Both the position numbers and the translations under genes were made by a program. Of a stretch of DNA of 10,000 nt, positions 5,979 to 10,000 are shown one piece after another. Every line of letters starts with the position of its first letter. The first letter of the stretch is position 1. The notes under the pieces are model-generated. The model ran no database searches. It was not told where the DNA came from and worked only from the letters and a program-made list of their open reading frames with translations. Origin of the DNA: Salpingoeca rosetta (taxonomy: Eukaryota; Opisthokonta; Choanoflagellata; Craspedida; Salpingoecidae); NCBI RefSeq assembly GCF_000188695.1, contig NW_004754905.1:833045-843044 (forward strand), written 5' to 3'.

Positions 5979-8900
5979 CAACACACACACACACACACAC
6001 ACCTGCACACACACACACACACATGCACACATGCACACAACTCACCATCTTGTTCACCATCCTCGAACCGAAGCCGCTTCCCATCTGCCATTAAGTTGCT
6101 GATGGTGGCGAGGATCGGGCCCCGATACCCGCTCCCCTTCTCCTGCTCAATCAAGTCCGGCACACGCTGGGTCGTGACCTCCCACATCAGCACCCCAAAG
6201 CTGAAGATGTCGGCTTCAAAGCTGTACTTGTCGCCCGTCAATGCCTCTGGTGCCATGTACAGCGGCGTGCCCACGCCAGCCGTCAGCGTCATGCTCGTCA
6301 TCGTCTGCAGTCCAGCTTGCGGGCTGTATTGCGGATCATCAACATCATGGGTGGATGACAGGCGGGTGCGCTGCTTGTGCTGGCTCCTGTCACGCGTGAA
6401 GCACTGGCGAATGGATCCGAAATCCGTGATCTTCGCGCGAAGGGACGACGAAACCAGCACGTTTCCGCTCTTCAGGTCTCTGCGGATGTGGTGTTGATGA
6501 GGGGGGTGAGGCTTGGATGGGCAATGAGCAACAAGCACGTGCCTGTATCCAAACACACAGGCACATGCATGTACACACATGCACACACACACACACACAC
6601 ACAAACGCACCGGTGCATCTGGTCGAGGCTGTGGATGAAGGCCATGCCACTTGCAACATCACGAAGCAGTCGCAGCTTCAAGTCCCACACACTATTCACA
6701 TCATCACCGACACCGCCGTTACTGCTTTTCTCAACATCCTTGTTCCTCACCTCCCTCAACACCTGTTCCATATCCTTCCCCAACAAGTCTTTCAGTGACC
6801 CCAGAGCAACAAACTCCAGCACCAGGAACGGGCTGCCGTTGGGATCCGTGCCCGCGCCAAAGAACCGCACCACATTCGGATGCCGTGTCCGCTGCAGAAA
6901 CTCCACCTCCTTCTCAAACTCAAGCACCGTGCTCTCGTCAAATGCAATGACGGCTTGCTGCAACACCTTCACCGCCACTGTGACTGTGTCCCACTCCGCC
7001 TTGAACACCACGCCAAACGCACCCGCAGCTACGCGCTCAACCAGTCTCAGCTCATCGTACTCAATCTCCCACGCCTTCTTCAGCGCCATCACCTCTTCAT
7101 CTCGTTCCACTAGCAGCTGCTCCTGCAGGCCGATGCGCTTGGTCAGGCCACGGTAGCGGCGTGACACCCACGCCATGAGCAGGCCAAGGGCAAGGCCGCC
7201 AATCACAGAGCCAGCAGCGATGCCGGCAACATCTGGGTTGTCCACCACACACCGCCCACCCGACGTCATCTTGAAGCCGCGAACACATGTGCAGTGGAAG
7301 GAGTAGACAATCTCATTCGACACTTTGGAGTCATCAAACTCATGGCGAAGGTCTTCATTGGAGAGCTGGAGCGCACAGTCGATCGGGGTGTTCTGGAGCT
7401 GCAGCAGCGGGGGAAGCGGCCGTGACTCGATGAAGTTCAGCCCAGCGGTTCGAAGGCGCTGGTCCGACATGGCTACCTTGGCACTCACAACTTGATTGAG
7501 AACGGCTGGACTGTCAAGCCACGGGTTGTCAGAGAGGTCAAGAACATCCACCTCATGCAGGCATGTGCCCACGGTGGTTGCTGCTTGACGCAAGTCGAAA
7601 AAGTCTGTGGCCAGGTTGCGTGCAAAGAGGACACGCCGACCCCACCTCCTGCAGAGCACGGCGTTGGTGTCCATGCGCGTGTTGCTGATGTCAAGCACGT
7701 CAATGGACGGCGCCACGATGGTCGTCAGTCTGGAGCAGTCGGACACATTGAGCTCCCTCAGTGCACCATGAGCCATGACAGTCTGCAGCTGCGGGCTGCC
7801 CTGCAATTCAACCGTGTTGAGGTTCTGACCACTGCACAGCTCAACCCTTTCCCAGGTGAAATGAGGGAGGCGGAGTGCACGCACGTTTTGCGCCAGCATA
7901 TCGCAAATCCACGACAGCGACACGGTGTCGGGATCGGCGCCGGCCCACCCAAGCCCAAGCTCCTCCAGTTCGAGGGGCGGCAGCTGCTGCAGCGCGTCCG
8001 TGATGCCGCTGATGTCCATGTTTGTTAACGAGAGGGTGCGGAGGTCTGGGGAAGGTGACAGGTTGGCGGCCAATGCAGCCTGGCTCTGGGCGCCGAGGGC
8101 TGCGTCAAGCTCCAACACTTGGAGGGAGGGCAGGCTGAGCAGCGGGGTGAGGTCCAGGCGTTTGATGCGGTGACCCTGCATGCGTAGCTCCTGCAAGGCC
8201 GGCGTCATCTTCGTGTTGGGGACGTGCTGCAGTGGATTTTGACTGACGACGAGCTGGGTCAGGGCAGCGAGCGAGTGCTGAAGTTGCAGTTGGGTGAGGT
8301 GGTTCGCAGACAAGTCGAGGGTCTGCAGGTGGTCCAACGACGACGCGACAAGCAGGTCGTTGACAGAGCCGAGGGCGTTGTTTGCGAGGTTGACGTTGGT
8401 GACGCTGGGGTTGTTCGCAAACAGCGTTGAAGGCACCGAGGTCAAGCGATTGTCACTGCACGTGAACATTCGCAAGTTTGCACAAGCACGCAGGAGGCCG
8501 TCGGGCAGGGACTTGATGTCGTTGCGCTCTATCGATAGCACGATGAGAGATGGCTGATTCGGGAGAAGCGTGGGGTCGAGGGACGTGAGACGGTTACCAA
8601 ACAGCCACAAGGTCACCAGAGATGACAGCTGTGCGAAGACGGTGCTCGGCAGCGTGGACAGGAAGCTGTCGGCAAGCGTGAGGTGCGTCATGCGGGTGGT
8701 GTTGGCAAAGATGGTCGAAGGCAAGGTGGACAGCAGCGTGTCCTGAATCACGAGATCAGCCAAGTTTGTGAGCGTGGCGAAGACGTCTGCGTCCAGGTGC
8801 ACAATCGGGTTCTGCGGCATCCTCAGCTTGGACAGCGCAGTCTGGTGGCGGAACAAGCGGGGAGGAAACGCGGTGATGTCGTTTTGAGCAAGAACCAGCT

Positions 8901-9972
8901 CCTGAAGCGACGTGAGATCGTCCAGCGCGCCGGCAGCGAGCCCAGAGATGAGGTTTCCAGTCAGCAGCAGTTCTCGGAGCGAGGTCAGGCCCTGCAGGTC
9001 ATGCTCGTGAACGAAGCCGAGGCGGTTTGTACGCAGGTCAAGCCGGCGCAGGGACGTCATGGCTGCGAGCCCCTTTGCCGGGATGGACGAGAGCGAGTTG
9101 TTCTGCAAGTTGAGGGTGCGCAGCTGCCCGGCGTTGGCGAAGCTGTGGACTTGGAGCGATTGAAGGGCGGGGCTGTGTCGCATGCGCAGCGTCTGCACGG
9201 AAGAAAACGTGTTGAAGTGGGTCAGATCAAAGTGTGTCACTTTGGCACGTTGCACATCCACAGTGGAGCAGGCACTCCAGTCACCGTTGCTGAGGACCCA
9301 CACAAGGGATTGCTCGTTGCTGTTGCCATTGAGCGTGAGAGTGGTGACGGTGCCCGAGATGCGCCGCAGTGTGCTTGCATCTGTGGCATCACCGATGCCT
9401 TCGTTGCCAGCGAAGGTGATGGTGAGGCGGTGGTCGCCAAAAACGTCAATCGGTCCCGGGCATGTGCCATCAATGATGCTGGCGAGCGTGCAGAAGCCTG
9501 CTCGCACCGTCGAGTCTTCGCGGCGAGCCCGGCTCAGCTGTTGCGGGCCGTGGTGGATTGCAGGTGACGATGGTGTGGCATCTTCAGTGGTGGTGTTCAC
9601 GTGCACCTGTTGTGATGGTTGGCTGGGAGATGGCATAATTGCAGCTGGTGATTGTGAGGCACGCGTGCAGCCAAACGCGGTCATCATGCGCTGGATGGAT
9701 GAGAGGTTGATTGAAACAGTTGAAGGATCATCCATCGTGGTTGTGTTTGTGCGGTTGAACGCGCTGTGCGCTGCTGAGGTTGCCGAGGTTGCCGAGGTTG
9801 CTGAGGTGGATGGCACGAACGGAATGCCGTGCAGCGTCAACGTGGAGTGGAGGTGCTTGAGAGTGGTGTCCACATTGTCACACAGAAGTGCCTGTGCGGT
9901 TGCCTGTGGCTGTTGTTGCAGTTCGAATGTACGTGTGTACGTATATGTGTGTGTGTGTGCGTGTGCATGCAT
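5758..9972 (-). CDS. LRR receptor kinase (TKL-type), single-pass membrane protein, 5' end uncertain
   Basis: Exons on the - strand are 9972(?)-6611, 6479-6046 and 5858-5758 (stop TAG). Donors are GTGCGT and GTGAGT; acceptors are CCGCAG and CTACAG. Numbered from the Met at 9972, the product has 1298 residues. A Ser/Thr-rich N-terminal region includes RARR at 148-151. At least fifteen LRRs of about 24 residues follow (pattern LRTLNLQNNSLSSIP), then a small Cys-rich EGF-like segment (FHCTCVRGF). The membrane helix is 915-937, followed by RRYR. The kinase has VAAGAFGVVF, Lys 1002 in VAVK, alpha-C Glu 1022, HRDLKSGN (1120-1127), DFG (1140-1142), GTPLYMAPE ending at 1199 and DPRERPSF near the end. 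HRDLKSxN is typical of tyrosine-kinase-like (TKL) kinases; tyrosine kinases usually have HRDLAARN. It should phosphorylate Ser/Thr, possibly Tyr. The ligand is unknown. The start is weak: the Met lies in a CA-rich tract and no signal peptide follows, so an upstream exon is likely. Confidence 0.9.
5859..6045 (-). other. LRR-kinase second intron, TG-rich at 5' end and CA-rich at 3' end
   Basis: 187 nt read on the - strand, donor GTGAGT, acceptor CTACCCTACAG, phase 1; the split alanine codon is G|CC. On the sense strand TG repeats run from about 6040 down to 5926, with a CA tract near the acceptor (about 5884-5868). The phrase TGCAGGTGTG occurs twice inside the TG tract, exactly 60 bases apart. 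Confidence 0.88.
5926..6038. repeat. (CA)n microsatellite (TG in kinase sense strand)
   Basis: Long CA run with interruptions CCTG (5942 and 6002), GCCA (near 5977) and ATG. The two CCTG interruptions are one 60-base period apart, which suggests duplication of a repeat segment. Confidence 0.95.
6480..6610 (-). other. LRR-kinase first visible intron, splitting the catalytic HRD arginine codon
   Basis: 131 nt on the - strand, donor GTGCGT, acceptor CACATCCGCAG, phase 2. Splicing joins CG to A to give Arg 1121 and produces MHRDLKSGN, an intact TKL catalytic loop. The sense strand is TG-rich from just after the donor to about position 6541. Confidence 0.92.
6541..6607. repeat. (CA)n tract in kinase intron
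   Basis: CA-rich with ATG interruptions, ending in a pure run at about 6579-6602. Its complement is the TG tract directly after the kinase donor. Confidence 0.92.
9770..9808 (-). repeat. Nine-base tandem repeat inside the receptor coding sequence
   Basis: On the + strand the unit GAGGTTGCC recurs about four times with small changes. In the kinase frame it encodes three Ser-Ala-Thr triplets in the N-terminal extracellular region. Such repeats vary easily in copy number without frame loss. Confidence 0.85.
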
Positions 9973-10000
9973 GTGTGTGTATGTGCATGCATGTGTATGT
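9925..10000. repeat. TG/ATGCATG simple sequence at right edge
   Basis: Alternating TG with two GCATGCATG islands (near 9965 and 9986) and an AT-containing start. On the kinase sense strand it reads CA-rich, so it is either the 3' end of an intron or the 5' flank. The nominal start Met at 9972 lies inside it, which weakens that start. Possible acceptors on the - strand are the CAG ending at 9910 and at 9904. Confidence 0.75.

Noticed and set aside
8683..9567. Long open frame of 294 codons on the + strand
   Set aside because: It is antisense to the LRR exon, where GC-rich repeated codons keep the opposite strand open. Its sequence shows no domain, and the - strand frame has regular LRRs.

Overview
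The window looks like nuclear DNA from a unicellular holozoan, most likely a choanoflagellate such as Salpingoeca or Monosiga. The reasons are small GT-AG introns, GC-rich exons, an animal-type soluble guanylate cyclase, and a leucine-rich-repeat receptor joined to a TKL-type kinase. That placement is inference from gene content; no rRNA or other marker is present.

Three protein genes can be rebuilt, all interrupted by introns. (1) On the + strand, 299-1051 holds the last three coding exons of a protein ending in a PH domain. They lie between long (GT)n and (CA)n tracts and are easy to miss; the 5' part is off the left edge. (2) On the + strand, 2000-5242 is a complete six-exon, 718-residue soluble guanylate cyclase, beta-like. 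It has an H-NOX heme domain, a PAS-like HNOBA region with a Ser-rich insert, a coiled coil and a class III cyclase domain. The first coding exon encodes only seven residues; adding it puts the heme-ligating histidine at residue 105, its number in animal beta1. (3) On the - strand, 9972 down to 5758 is a single-pass LRR receptor kinase. One large exon holds the ectodomain, membrane segment and N-lobe, and two small exons complete the catalytic domain. Its true 5' end, with any signal peptide, is probably beyond the right edge.

Genes 2 and 3 converge, with 515 bases between their stops. The 948 bases between genes 1 and 2 contain no recognisable gene. Most introns on both strands carry a TG-rich tract in the sense orientation, usually within about 25 nt of the donor.

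Functionally, the window holds a predicted heme-based gas sensor making cGMP, a cell-surface receptor kinase and a probable membrane-binding signalling protein. Nothing in the sequence shows that they act in one pathway. Points worth attention: the cyclase carries every catalytic residue on one chain, departs from the H-NOX YxSxR motif and ends in a PDZ-ligand-like tail; the kinase has an unusually long activation segment.
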